A DNA stretch of 19,488 nucleotides, from positions 1 to 19,488 of the forward strand of contig CAZAKZ010000111.1 of NCBI GenBank assembly GCA_964485695.1, given 5' to 3'. Origin of the DNA: CAZAKZ01 sp964485695 (lineage in GTDB: Bacteria; Planctomycetota; JAFGQW01). Positions 8,501-15,237 of the stretch are shown piece by piece (the stretch's first letter is position 1; each line of letters begins with the position of its first letter). The translations under genes and the position numbers were made by a program. The notes beneath the pieces are model-generated. The model was not told the origin of the DNA and did no database searches. It saw only the letters and a list, made by a program, of their open reading frames with translations.

Positions 8501-9608
8501 GCGCATTGGGCCCGTCGTTGACCACGTAGAGGTCGATGTGCCCGTCGTTGTCGTAGTCTCCGAAGACGGCATCCATGCCTCTGTGGGAGTCTCCCACGCC
8601 GAATCCGGCCGTGACATCCGTGAAGCGGCCGGCTCCATCATTGCAGTAGAGACGGTTCTCCGAGTCTTCCGGGGTCGATCCGCACCGGACGACGTAGACA
8701 TCCAGGTCTCCGTCGTTGTCCACATCCTCCAGCGTGACCGCACTTCCCACCGCCAGAGCATAGCGGACGCGGACCGCCTCTTCGTTGTAGTCGATTCTTT
8801 TCAACCGTGCCGGCAGCACGAGCGCTTCGGGCGTCCGGGCCTTCTCAGCAAGTCCGGATTCCACTGTCACGTCCACAAATCGAACGTCAGCTCCCGGTGC
8901 GGGCTCGAGGCCCTTGCAGAGACGCGGGACAGAGATGAGGTCGGAGTACCGGCTTCGTTCCAGGGCTTCGATGGTCTTCTCTGCCTCCTCGACCGTGCCC
9001 TTGAGCCGGTTGTATATCTCGGTGTGTCGTTTGGCCTCCTCCACGTCCCCTGTCCGGCGGGCCAGGGTGATCATCTGGTAGTGGGAACTCGGGTGGCGGG
9101 GGGCGAGGCGGATGGCCGTCTTGAAGGCCTCCTTGGCTTTCTTGAAATCCTCCAGATACTTGTAGCAAGCACCGAGGTTGTAATACGCGCCGAAGCACCG
9201 GGAATCTCGTTTGACCACGTGATTCAGGCTTTCGACCGCCTCTCGGAAGGCGTTCGTGCGCTTGTGGACGATACCGCGGATGTAGTGGACGTTCAGGAGC
9301 TCCGGATCGAGATTCTGGGCCTTCTCCAACAGACGCAGTGCCTCGCGGTATTTCCTGCCTCGCAACAGGCTAAGGGCGAGGTTGAAATGGTCCCCGGCCG
9401 AATCCGGAGCCAGTTCGATACAGCGGCGAAACGCCACGGCCGCCGTCTTGAAATCGTCGTTCTCGTAATACGCCTTGCCGATCAAACGCTGTCTGTCCAG
9501 ATCGGCCGCTCGCTTCTCCTCCTGACCGCTCAGGGTGAACGTCCATGTCCCTACCCAGGCAGCGACCATGAAACACACATACCAAGTGCTCCCCTGCAGA
9601 CCGGTCAT
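5547..9608 (-). CDS. TPR - VCBS/FG-GAP propeller with LamG-like insert - ASPIC/UnbV exported protein
   Basis: This is a 1353-aa protein. The chosen ATG 9608 has AAAGGA five bases upstream. An in-frame TTG (9698) and ATG (9668) lie further 5' without a good ribosome binding site and would overlap the upstream gene. The hydrophobic N-terminus (about residues 9-26) is a signal or anchor but has no basic residues before it. TPRs span about 38-205. Seven calcium-loop motifs occur at about 290-840: EDVDNDGDLD, GDYDNDGHID, FDFDHDNDLD, ADFEGDADTD, ADVDRDGHLD, IDFNNDGWSD and GDVDGDGDED. Between motifs 2 and 3 a ~180-residue LamG/DUF1080-like module is inserted (about 397-575). ASPIC/UnbV is at about 848-906, ending VRVTWPNG. 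A ~420-aa C-terminal domain homologous to that of the next gene starts at SCGFLWAHDG and includes TVEPLPYHGMPGYPYP. It is the middle gene of the operon. It probably acts outside the cytoplasm; its function is unknown. Confidence 0.88.
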   Translation of the reverse strand: MTGLQGSTWYVCFMVAAWVGTWTFTLSGQEEKRAADLDRQRLIGKAYYENDDFKTAAVAFRRCIELAPDSAGDHFNLALSLLRGRKYREALRLLEKAQNLDPELLNVHYIRGIVHKRTNAFREAVESLNHVVKRDSRCFGAYYNLGACYKYLEDFKKAKEAFKTAIRLAPRHPSSHYQMITLARRTGDVEEAKRHTEIYNRLKGTVEEAEKTIEALERSRYSDLISVPRLCKGLEPAPGADVRFVDVTVESGLAEKARTPEALVLPARLKRIDYNEEAVRVRYALAVGSAVTLEDVDNDGDLDVYVVRCGSTPEDSENRLYCNDGAGRFTDVTAGFGVGDSHRGMDAVFGDYDNDGHIDLYVVNDGPNALFRKLGDGVFEVTGVERKGENGVAVLDFPGLLPDRFVVEADFKSEDISGQEKNAFVVFDFKDPGHFKFAGANVADGYWTIGHFDGSWVNDARLDSALTTKKSYRFHLRFDGGTVALKLIGASGEKVLSHDFGVPVNRGRIGLAVEHATSRFDNVQVGVSGKGEGKASPGSPGRTLYSERFLDGTAKGFTAVSGTWRVVDWTFENVSERARVDEPQLGRKAVFFDFDHDNDLDLFVVNDVELADPPDRDEFVLPGDFPGQVNTMLRNNGNGTFSDITDEAGLLVDQSRSRDVLFADFEGDADTDLFVANANAASFLFTNARLGRFTTGGSFTPPIHKDARAAMAADVDRDGHLDLVVASANALHAYVNNGRAVFQGTPVPLPAALSTSGVATMALIDFNNDGWSDLLASSVNGNSLCLLAATGPARFRDVSARVGLGKALGQIADLAVGDVDGDGDEDIVIQTRNRGPRLLENRGGNGRSWLEVHLVGRKSNRSGHAAVVEVARAGHYQKLSADRGWIHFGLGGLDRLDVVRVTWPNGVAQNVIAPPVNIDLTIKERVKVSASCGFLWAHDGNGFALINEILGIGPLGVPMAPGLFHQPDCTELTKIEARQLVSKNGVFELRLTEELREIMYADQFTLRVVDHPLGLEIVPNEMFTAPPFPDDRFFAAAGARPPRTAVDDQGRDVLDLIRRRDGRFPTFPTTAHYDGLAENHALTIDAGSFAGGGRIMLYLDGWIFWPDSSTVMAIAQDPRYELQPLSLQVRDEQGQWRTAIKSVGLPTSKGLVVPVDLTDCFLTRDRHLRLVTNMCIYFDRIFFSSRDEASRCRVTELPVARARLHYRGFSRLERDRFGFERFHYRDVSPTGSWNPPEGMFTRYGDVTALLIRPDDDYVILGPGDELVLQFDGRGLPDLPDGWIRDFIFYANGWVKDGDLNTKFSETVEPLPYHGMPGYPYPERSGTADSRHPCNTRPMIPTVGPLPRTGGILR
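7885..8420 (-). other. LamG/DUF1080-like module inserted in the propeller
   Basis: This segment encodes about residues 397-575 of the 1353-aa protein and interrupts the run of calcium loops between motifs 2 and 3. It reads like a concanavalin-type jelly roll: DRFVVEADFKSED, then FDFKDPGHFKFAGANV, a YWTIGHFDGSW stretch, and a GRIGLAVEHATSRFDNVQV ending. The usual opening of such modules, a DGT..G(F/W)T.VSGTW.V sequence, comes after this ending (FLDGTAKGFTAVSGTWRVV) instead of before it. The module is recognised by eye from family resemblance. Confidence 0.6.
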
Positions 9609-9613
9609 GAATG

Positions 9614-9619
9614 TCCTTT
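9614..9619 (-). promoter_or_regulatory. Ribosome binding site setting the start of the 1353-aa gene
   Basis: AAAGGA on the minus strand sits five bases before ATG 9608. It favours that start over the in-frame TTG 9698 and ATG 9668, neither of which has a comparable purine-rich site. Confidence 0.6.
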
Positions 9620-9648
9620 CTCGAGCACGTTTATCCGCCCTTCGCCCG

Positions 9649-12354
9649 TTATTTCTGAACCCATACATGGGACAGATCGGTATCCACTGGATCTTCAAGC
9701 CCCCGGAGCTGTCGTATGAACTTGACGAGTTCCTCCGTGGATTTTTTTGCTAGCTGAAGACGCGACTTCAGCTCGGGCGAATCCGGATATTCCCCGAGTC
9801 CTAGTTCCCAGGCGCTGCGCGCCAACGCGAGGTTCTCCTCGAGGCCTTTGCCGCGGTTTTTCACGTAGGAGTCCCCGAGGCCGACATAGGCCAGGGCGAA
9901 GTAGGGGCGTTGTTTTTCTACCGGGAGGGAATCCTGCAGATTGATGAGCTCCGAGAAGTCCTTGATCGCCAGAGGCGCGTGCCCCAGCATGCGCGGCCAG
10001 TGCAGGTGATTCATGCCGCGGATGAACTTCGCGGTCCAGCACTCCGGGTCAATCTCCAGGATGGTGTCGAGCTCCTCGAGGGACTTGTTGGAGAGGATTC
10101 CCTGGCGGACGATTCCGAGTTTCGGATAGGGCATCTTGTCCACATAGGCCAGGGCCTTGTTCAGCCTCGGCATGACCAGCTTCGGACGTTTCTCCACGAG
10201 ATCCTCGAAGAAGCGAATGGACCGGTCGAAGAAGAGATGCCCGTACCGCCGGACCAGCATTCGATAGGTATTGGAGTAGTCGAGCGATTCCGGGGCAAGT
10301 TCGATCGCCCGCTCCAGCTCGCCGAGGGCGGCACTCTTGCGGCCATGTTCATCCAGCAGCATGGCGAATTCATAGCGGATCTGAGGATTTCGAGGTTCCT
10401 TCCGGACCGCGTTCCTGAACTTGAGATAGGCTTTCTTGAAGCTTGCCGTCTTTCGCCAGTCGAGTGGCTCGCTTCCCGTCGGGGCAGGGGCGGCGGCCAG
10501 CTTTTTTTGCCGTTCGGACTCGCGCTTCCAGGCCTCGATCTGGACGTCTTTCCACCGTTTCCTCTCCTCGAGAAACGACCGGGGTGTTTTCTCGACGAGA
10601 TCGAGGCGGCGATTCGGCTCTATGTTCTTGAGGCGCTCCATGTATCCGGTGGGCCACCGGATCTCGATGAAATCGATCTTCTTGCGCCGACCCAGCCCGA
10701 AATGGAGTCGATAGGGGCACTGGCTGTGGTTGCCGTCCCCCCCCTCCATTTCCCGGATCTGGACGAGACCTTCGGATACGACCTTGACCCGCGTCCCGAT
10801 GGCATCGCGGTTACAATGCGTCCCGGTCAGTTCGATCTGCAACCAGCTGTTCTTGTTTCCGATGTCGTTGCGGTAGAAAACGCCGTCCTGACCCTGGTTG
10901 GAGATGTAGACGTCGAGATCGCCGTCGTTGTCGAAGTCGGCGATGGCCAGTCCGCGCCCGTCACGGTGGTCGTTCAGGCCGATCCGGGCGGCCACCTCAA
11001 CGAACACCTCGTTCCCCTCGTTACGCCAGACGCGCGAGGGCTCGTACCCCGCAAACGTCGAGTCGCCCATCTTCGGCCAGCTCTGGGCATCCGTCGGATC
11101 GAATCCGGGCCGGGTAACCGCCGTGGCCAGGTCCGTGAAGTACTCGTGGTCCGGATTGCCCGAGATGTAGCCGTTGGCGATCATGATGTCGAGGTCGCCA
11201 TCGTTGTCATAGTCCCAGAACCGTCCGGCCCAGCACCATCCTCCGTCGTAGACGTTCGTCTCGAAGGAGACGTCGGTGAAGGTGCCGTTGCCCATGTTGC
11301 GGTAGAGCTGGTTCCCTTCCTTCACGTACTCCTTGGTCCAGATGTTGGTGACGTAGAGATCGAGCCAGCCGTCGTTGTTGTAGTCGCCGAAATCGACATT
11401 CATGCCCTTGTGCGTGTCCCAGCCGATGGCGTCGTCGGTGACGTCCGTGAAGGTCCCGTCCGCATTGGTCCGGTAGACACGGTCCTGCCCGAAATCGTTG
11501 GCCAGCACCAGATCCTGGTCTCCGTCGTTGTCGTAGTCCGCCGCACCCACATCGAGGGTCCACCCTGTGTCGTCCACGCCCAGGGCTTTTGCCACATTGG
11601 TGAAGGTGCCGTTGCCGTTGTTGTGGTAGAGGACGTTGGCGCCGGCGTCCCGGGCCGTCTCGAAGTCCTCGTGCATCTGCCGCGGATCCTTCAGCCTCCA
11701 GAGATCGACGTACCGGAAATAGTTTCCGATGTAGAGGTCGAGATACCCATCATCGTCGTAATCGAACCAGATCGCCGCGTTGCCGTTGCCCCGGTCTCCC
11801 ACGCCGGCCCTGTCCGTCACGTCCGTGAACGTACCGTCGCCGTTCGCCCGGTAGAGGATATTCCACCCCCACTTGACGATGTAGAGATCGAGATGACCGT
11901 CGTTGTCGTAGTCTCCCCAGACGGCATCCATGGACGTGCCGTGCTCGCGATTCGCATCGGCCACCCCTGCTGCCCCGGCGACGTCGGTAAACGTACCATC
12001 TCCGTTGTTGCGGAAAAGCCGGTTCGGCCGCCCCAGTCTGGAGCTGGTCACGTAGAGATCGACGTCATTGTCGGCGTCATAGTCGACGGCCGCCGCCGAG
12101 GCCCCCACCGACGCCATCCAGGGCATGATCCGGTCCAGTTTCCTGTCGAGGACGGGCTTGTGGTGCCGGTGCCGGATGCCGGCTCGATCCGTGATGTCCA
12201 CGAAGGGCTTGCCGGGTGTCGGGGGGGGGGCTTTTTTACTGGATTCCCCTGCCGTCCGGGCCGGATCGACGGGTGTGAGGGTTGTACAAAGCCAGACTAG
12301 GGCTCCCAGGATCAGTACCAGGGCAAGAAGGGAAAGAGCATGGCGTGTCTTCAT
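9649..12354 (-). CDS. VCBS/FG-GAP propeller - ASPIC/UnbV - TPR exported protein (CRTAC1-like family)
   Basis: This 901-aa protein is the first gene of the operon. ATG 12354 has GAGGGA five bases upstream. A TTG at 12423 is too close to the predicted transcription start (~12431), and ATG 12369 has no clear ribosome binding site. Residues 5-23 are a hydrophobic signal or anchor without a proper lipobox. The ectodomain opens PFVDITDRAG and has seven calcium-loop motifs at about 88-490: VDYDADNDVD, GDYDNDGHLD, FDYDDDGYLD, ADYDNDGDQD, GDYNNDGWLD, WDYDNDGDLD and ADFDNDGDLD. ASPIC/UnbV follows at about 500-575 (SQCPYRLHFGLG, then IEIRWPTG). After it come a charged, coil-like linker (about 590-625) and TPRs (about 640-880). 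The domain order is the reverse of its two operon neighbours, and the extra C-terminal domain is absent. A 40-base gap separates it from the next gene. Function unknown; likely an extracytoplasmic scaffold. Confidence 0.9.
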   Translation of the reverse strand: MKTRHALSLLALVLILGALVWLCTTLTPVDPARTAGESSKKAPPPTPGKPFVDITDRAGIRHRHHKPVLDRKLDRIMPWMASVGASAAAVDYDADNDVDLYVTSSRLGRPNRLFRNNGDGTFTDVAGAAGVADANREHGTSMDAVWGDYDNDGHLDLYIVKWGWNILYRANGDGTFTDVTDRAGVGDRGNGNAAIWFDYDDDGYLDLYIGNYFRYVDLWRLKDPRQMHEDFETARDAGANVLYHNNGNGTFTNVAKALGVDDTGWTLDVGAADYDNDGDQDLVLANDFGQDRVYRTNADGTFTDVTDDAIGWDTHKGMNVDFGDYNNDGWLDLYVTNIWTKEYVKEGNQLYRNMGNGTFTDVSFETNVYDGGWCWAGRFWDYDNDGDLDIMIANGYISGNPDHEYFTDLATAVTRPGFDPTDAQSWPKMGDSTFAGYEPSRVWRNEGNEVFVEVAARIGLNDHRDGRGLAIADFDNDGDLDVYISNQGQDGVFYRNDIGNKNSWLQIELTGTHCNRDAIGTRVKVVSEGLVQIREMEGGDGNHSQCPYRLHFGLGRRKKIDFIEIRWPTGYMERLKNIEPNRRLDLVEKTPRSFLEERKRWKDVQIEAWKRESERQKKLAAAPAPTGSEPLDWRKTASFKKAYLKFRNAVRKEPRNPQIRYEFAMLLDEHGRKSAALGELERAIELAPESLDYSNTYRMLVRRYGHLFFDRSIRFFEDLVEKRPKLVMPRLNKALAYVDKMPYPKLGIVRQGILSNKSLEELDTILEIDPECWTAKFIRGMNHLHWPRMLGHAPLAIKDFSELINLQDSLPVEKQRPYFALAYVGLGDSYVKNRGKGLEENLALARSAWELGLGEYPDSPELKSRLQLAKKSTEELVKFIRQLRGLEDPVDTDLSHVWVQK

Positions 12355-12359
12355 GGTTT

Positions 12360-12365
12360 TCCCTC
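12360..12365 (-). promoter_or_regulatory. Ribosome binding site of the first operon gene
   Basis: GAGGGA on the minus strand lies five bases before ATG 12354 and decides this start over the upstream TTG 12423 and ATG 12369. Confidence 0.6.
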
Positions 12366-12437
12366 GCATGGGTTGCCCGTCTTCGAGCAGGGCCAACCCT
12401 GGTTTCCAGCTCGCCGTAGTCAACCCTGCATGTAGAT

Positions 12438-12466
12438 AGGATACTCGTCCGGTAAGTGGAGGTCAA
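12438..12466 (-). promoter_or_regulatory. Sigma70-like promoter of the minus-strand operon
   Basis: On the minus strand a -35 TTGACC (12461-12466) is followed after exactly 17 bases by a -10 TATCCT (12438-12443). Transcription would start near 12431 and leave a leader of about 75 bases before ATG 12354. It lies back to back with the exporter promoter. Seen by eye, not tested. Confidence 0.6.
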
Positions 12467-12482
12467 GTCAACGACCCTTCCA

Positions 12483-12511
12483 TTGCCACCGGCCGTCACG
12501 CCTGGCATAAT
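12483..12511 (+). promoter_or_regulatory. Sigma70-like promoter of the RND exporter gene
   Basis: A -35 TTGCCA (12483-12488) is followed by 17 bases and a -10 CATAAT (12506-12511), giving a start near 12518 and a leader of about 29 bases. The two divergent -35 boxes are only 16 bases apart, so one bound regulator could affect both units. Confidence 0.6.
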
Positions 12512-12546
12512 TCTGGCGGTATGTCATTTATTACTTCAGAGGAGTG

Positions 12547-14892
12547 ATGCGGCGCTACTTTCATCTCGTCACCTCGCACCCGAGATCCGTACTGGTTCTC
12601 ATGGCCTTGGTTGCGCTGGTGCTGGGAATGCAGATGTTCCGACTCACCCGGGATACCAGCCCGGATGCGTTCATTCCCGGGGACCATCCGGCGCTGGCGC
12701 TGAAGAAGGAGGTCGATGAGGCGTTCGGCCTGACCCATCCCGTGGTGGTGGGCGTCTTTCGCGACGCCCCGGGCGGGATCTTCACCCCCCACACGCTCCG
12801 GTTGATCCAGGACCTCACTCGCGCGATCCGCCGGGTACCGGGCATCGACCCCGGTGATGTCGTGAGCCTGGCCACCGAGTCCGGAGTCTACTTCAGGGGA
12901 GGCGAACCGGGTTTTACCCGACTCCTCGAGCGTATCCCTGCGGACGGGACGGGCCTGGACGCTCTCAAGAAAGAGGTTCTGGACTACGAGCTCTACCGTG
13001 GAACCCTCGTTGCGGAGGACGGATCGGCGGCGACCATTCTCATCCGCCTCGGGGATGAAGAGGGAGCCGAAGTCCTTTATCGCCGGCTCGTCGAGCTCCT
13101 CGACGGTTTTCCGAGGCGTGACGAGCGGCTCGTCGTGGCCGGGGAGGCGGCGGTCCGGGCCCACATGGGAAAGGCCGTCTCCGACGACGCCCTGCGCATG
13201 AACTTCATCTGTCCGATCCTCATGGCCCTTCTCATCGTGCTGGCCTACCGGACGGTGCGCGGGACTGTTCTGCCCCTCTGTGTCATCGGCGGATCGTCGG
13301 CCCTGGCGCTGGGAACCATGTCCGCCTGCGGGATACCGGTCTACATCGTGACCAACGGCATCTTCGTCATCATCATGTCCCTGGGTGTCGCCGACGCCCT
13401 GCACCTCGTCGGACAGTACTACGAGGAACAGCTGACTCGGGCCGGCCGGAGCAAGAAGGCGCTGGTCGTCGACGCGTGCATGGCCCTGTGGTATCCGGTG
13501 CTGATCACCACCCTGACGGATGTGGCCGGATTCTTCGCCCTCTACCTGGCAGGCGTCATGCCGCCCATCCGGTTTTTCGGCCTCTTCACCTGTATCGGCG
13601 TGCTCGGGGCGCTGGTTTTTTCCTATACGGTCATTCCCGCCGGATTGATGATCCTGCCCTTGAAGACGAGCCGGGCGTTCTCCAGGCGCCGGGAGACCAC
13701 CGGAAACCGCCTGCATTTCGATGCCTTCGGAGCCCTCATGAGCGGAGTGGGTTCGTTTGCCTTCCGGCGGCGCATGTGGATACTTGTGTTGGGAGGGGTG
13801 CTGATCGCGTGCGCCGTGTACGGGGCGCTTCCCCTCACCGTGAACGATGCCCGTATCCTCGCCTTCAAGGATCCTCATCCCATCGTTCGAGCCACCCGGG
13901 CCCTCAACGAGCGGTTCGACGGCACCAGTCAGCTAAACATCGTCGTGACCGCAAAGAAACAGGGGGCGTTTCTGCAGCCGGACGTGCTGCGACGGATAGA
14001 AGAACTAGAAACATTCACTGAAACGCTTCCCTACGTCGGAGGAACACATTCGATCAGCGGCTGGGTCAAGCGCGCGAACCAGAAGATGTACGAGGAAGAT
14101 CCTACCCGCTACGCCATACCGGAGGACCCGTCGGAAACCCGGTTCTACCTGAAGGTCCTCGGCAAGGAGACCTCCCCCTTCCGCCGGGCGCTCAGCGAAG
14201 TAATCGACGAGACGTTCACTCGGATCAACCTGATCGTCCGCATGAAGAGCAGCGAGTTCATCCACCAGCGCGAAGTCGTCACGCTCCTGCAGGCCTATCT
14301 GGACCGGCACTTCGCCGACGGCATGCTCAAGGCCCGTCTGGCCGGTCGGGTCAACCTCGACTATCACTGGCTGCTCCTGATCCGCGAAACCCATGTCAAG
14401 AGCGTCTGTTTCTCGTTCGCCTGTGTGCTCCTGCTGACGGGCCTGATGTTCCAGTCCCTCCTCGCCGGGTTGCTCTGTACGATGACGGTCGGCATCGCCG
14501 TGCTGGTGAACTACGCCGTCATGGGGCTGGGAGGCATTCCTCTGGGCGTGGGTACGTCCATGTTCGCGAGCATCGCCATCGGTGCGGGCGTCAACTTTCC
14601 GATCCACCTCCTCGACCGCCTGCGAATCGAGTTCCGCGATCCCGGCGCGGCGGTGGAGGCGGTCATCCAGCGCACCCTGGCCTTCACGGGTCGGACGCTG
14701 CTGTTCACCGCATCCGTGGTCGCCATCGGTTTCGGGCTCCTGTGCGTCTCCGAGTTTCGCACCCTGGTCCGGTTCGGCCTCCTCATCGGGGTGGGCATGG
14801 CCACCAGCTTCCTGGTCAGCGTCACCCTGCTGCCCGCGGCGGTCGTGGCGTTTCGGCCCCGATTCATTTTCGGGGGGCGCCGGCGAAGATAG
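12547..14892 (+). CDS. RND-superfamily exporter (MMPL/COG1033-like)
   Basis: This 781-aa inner-membrane protein has the two-fold RND plan. TM1 is at about 14-31, followed by an extracytoplasmic domain (about 32-216) and five helices (about 218-372). TM7 is at about 410-430, followed by a second extracytoplasmic domain (431-615) and a second helix group (about 619-770). Members of this superfamily export lipids or other hydrophobic compounds using the proton gradient. The TM4 relay motif is GVADALHL (Asp283), but the equivalent in the second half is GAGVNFPIHL, with Asn683 in place of the usual acid. The start is ATG 12547 after AGAGGAG; a GTG directly before it (12544) is an alternative. The length is typical of single-chain MMPL proteins. 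No membrane-fusion partner or outer-membrane channel gene is nearby. The substrate is unknown; a hopanoid- or lipid-type cargo is only a possibility. Confidence 0.88.
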   Translation: MRRYFHLVTSHPRSVLVLMALVALVLGMQMFRLTRDTSPDAFIPGDHPALALKKEVDEAFGLTHPVVVGVFRDAPGGIFTPHTLRLIQDLTRAIRRVPGIDPGDVVSLATESGVYFRGGEPGFTRLLERIPADGTGLDALKKEVLDYELYRGTLVAEDGSAATILIRLGDEEGAEVLYRRLVELLDGFPRRDERLVVAGEAAVRAHMGKAVSDDALRMNFICPILMALLIVLAYRTVRGTVLPLCVIGGSSALALGTMSACGIPVYIVTNGIFVIIMSLGVADALHLVGQYYEEQLTRAGRSKKALVVDACMALWYPVLITTLTDVAGFFALYLAGVMPPIRFFGLFTCIGVLGALVFSYTVIPAGLMILPLKTSRAFSRRRETTGNRLHFDAFGALMSGVGSFAFRRRMWILVLGGVLIACAVYGALPLTVNDARILAFKDPHPIVRATRALNERFDGTSQLNIVVTAKKQGAFLQPDVLRRIEELETFTETLPYVGGTHSISGWVKRANQKMYEEDPTRYAIPEDPSETRFYLKVLGKETSPFRRALSEVIDETFTRINLIVRMKSSEFIHQREVVTLLQAYLDRHFADGMLKARLAGRVNLDYHWLLLIRETHVKSVCFSFACVLLLTGLMFQSLLAGLLCTMTVGIAVLVNYAVMGLGGIPLGVGTSMFASIAIGAGVNFPIHLLDRLRIEFRDPGAAVEAVIQRTLAFTGRTLLFTASVVAIGFGLLCVSEFRTLVRFGLLIGVGMATSFLVSVTLLPAAVVAFRPRFIFGGRRRR

Positions 14893-15237
14893 GGGGGAAC
14901 GATCCGGGTGGGAGGCGGCCTGGCCCGCCAAATTTCTGGAATCTGTCCAGGAGGATACAATACAACCTATTCTTTAATAATACTTTAGAGTAATTCCTTC
15001 TCGTTCCGATCGCGAGGGGACCTCGAGGCCCATCTTCACAAATCACGAAAAGATGAAAAGGTTGCATTTCCCTCCGGGGTTCCCTATGCTGGAGGATGAA
15101 ATGAAGTAGGATCCACTCGACCCATTCATCGATGTTCACACCCAACGATCAAACCGTACCCGGATTCTATCTCCGTTACGGTCTGTCCTGAGATATGGAC
15201 ATTCATTGAAGAAGTGCTTCTGGATTGGAGGGGCAAC
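14893..15237 (+). other. Intergenic region between the exporter and the secreted-protein gene
   Basis: These 345 bases hold no convincing gene. Two weak hairpins follow the exporter stop: GGCGG/CCGCC at 14914-14929 and CTGGA/TCCAG at 14936-14950. Neither has a T-tract, so they are poor terminators. A markedly AT-rich island lies at 14956-14996 in otherwise GC-rich DNA. The only good promoter match is at 15062-15090. Confidence 0.5.
15062..15090 (+). promoter_or_regulatory. Candidate promoter of the secreted-protein gene
   Basis: TTGCAT (15062-15067) and TATGCT (15085-15090) are separated by 17 bases. Transcription would start near 15097 and give a leader of about 140 bases. The -10 box matches consensus at four of six positions. 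Confidence 0.4.

Noticed and set aside
3780..12075. Recurrent DNA word CCGTCGTTGTC, at first taken for a dispersed DNA repeat
   Set aside because: Every copy checked is in frame and encodes the Asp-Asn-Asp-Gly core of a calcium loop, so it reflects protein repeats and codon preference.
9910..12300. 796-aa open frame on the plus strand, antisense to the first operon gene
   Set aside because: It is the mirror of GC-rich Asp/Gly calcium-loop codons, which gives Val/Ile-rich runs such as AVVVVVAEIDIHAL. It has no domain and no ribosome binding site.
12496..13878. 460-aa minus-strand frame opposite the RND exporter
   Set aside because: It is a His/Gly/Glu-rich shadow of transmembrane coding sequence and runs into the divergent promoter region.
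15013..15025. CGAGG-GGA-CCTCG hairpin as exporter terminator
   Set aside because: The stem is only five base pairs, it has no T-tract, and it lies more than 100 bases after the stop.
15053..15109. 18-codon open frame ahead of the secreted-protein gene
   Set aside because: It has no ribosome binding site and contains the predicted promoter, so it is more likely noncoding.
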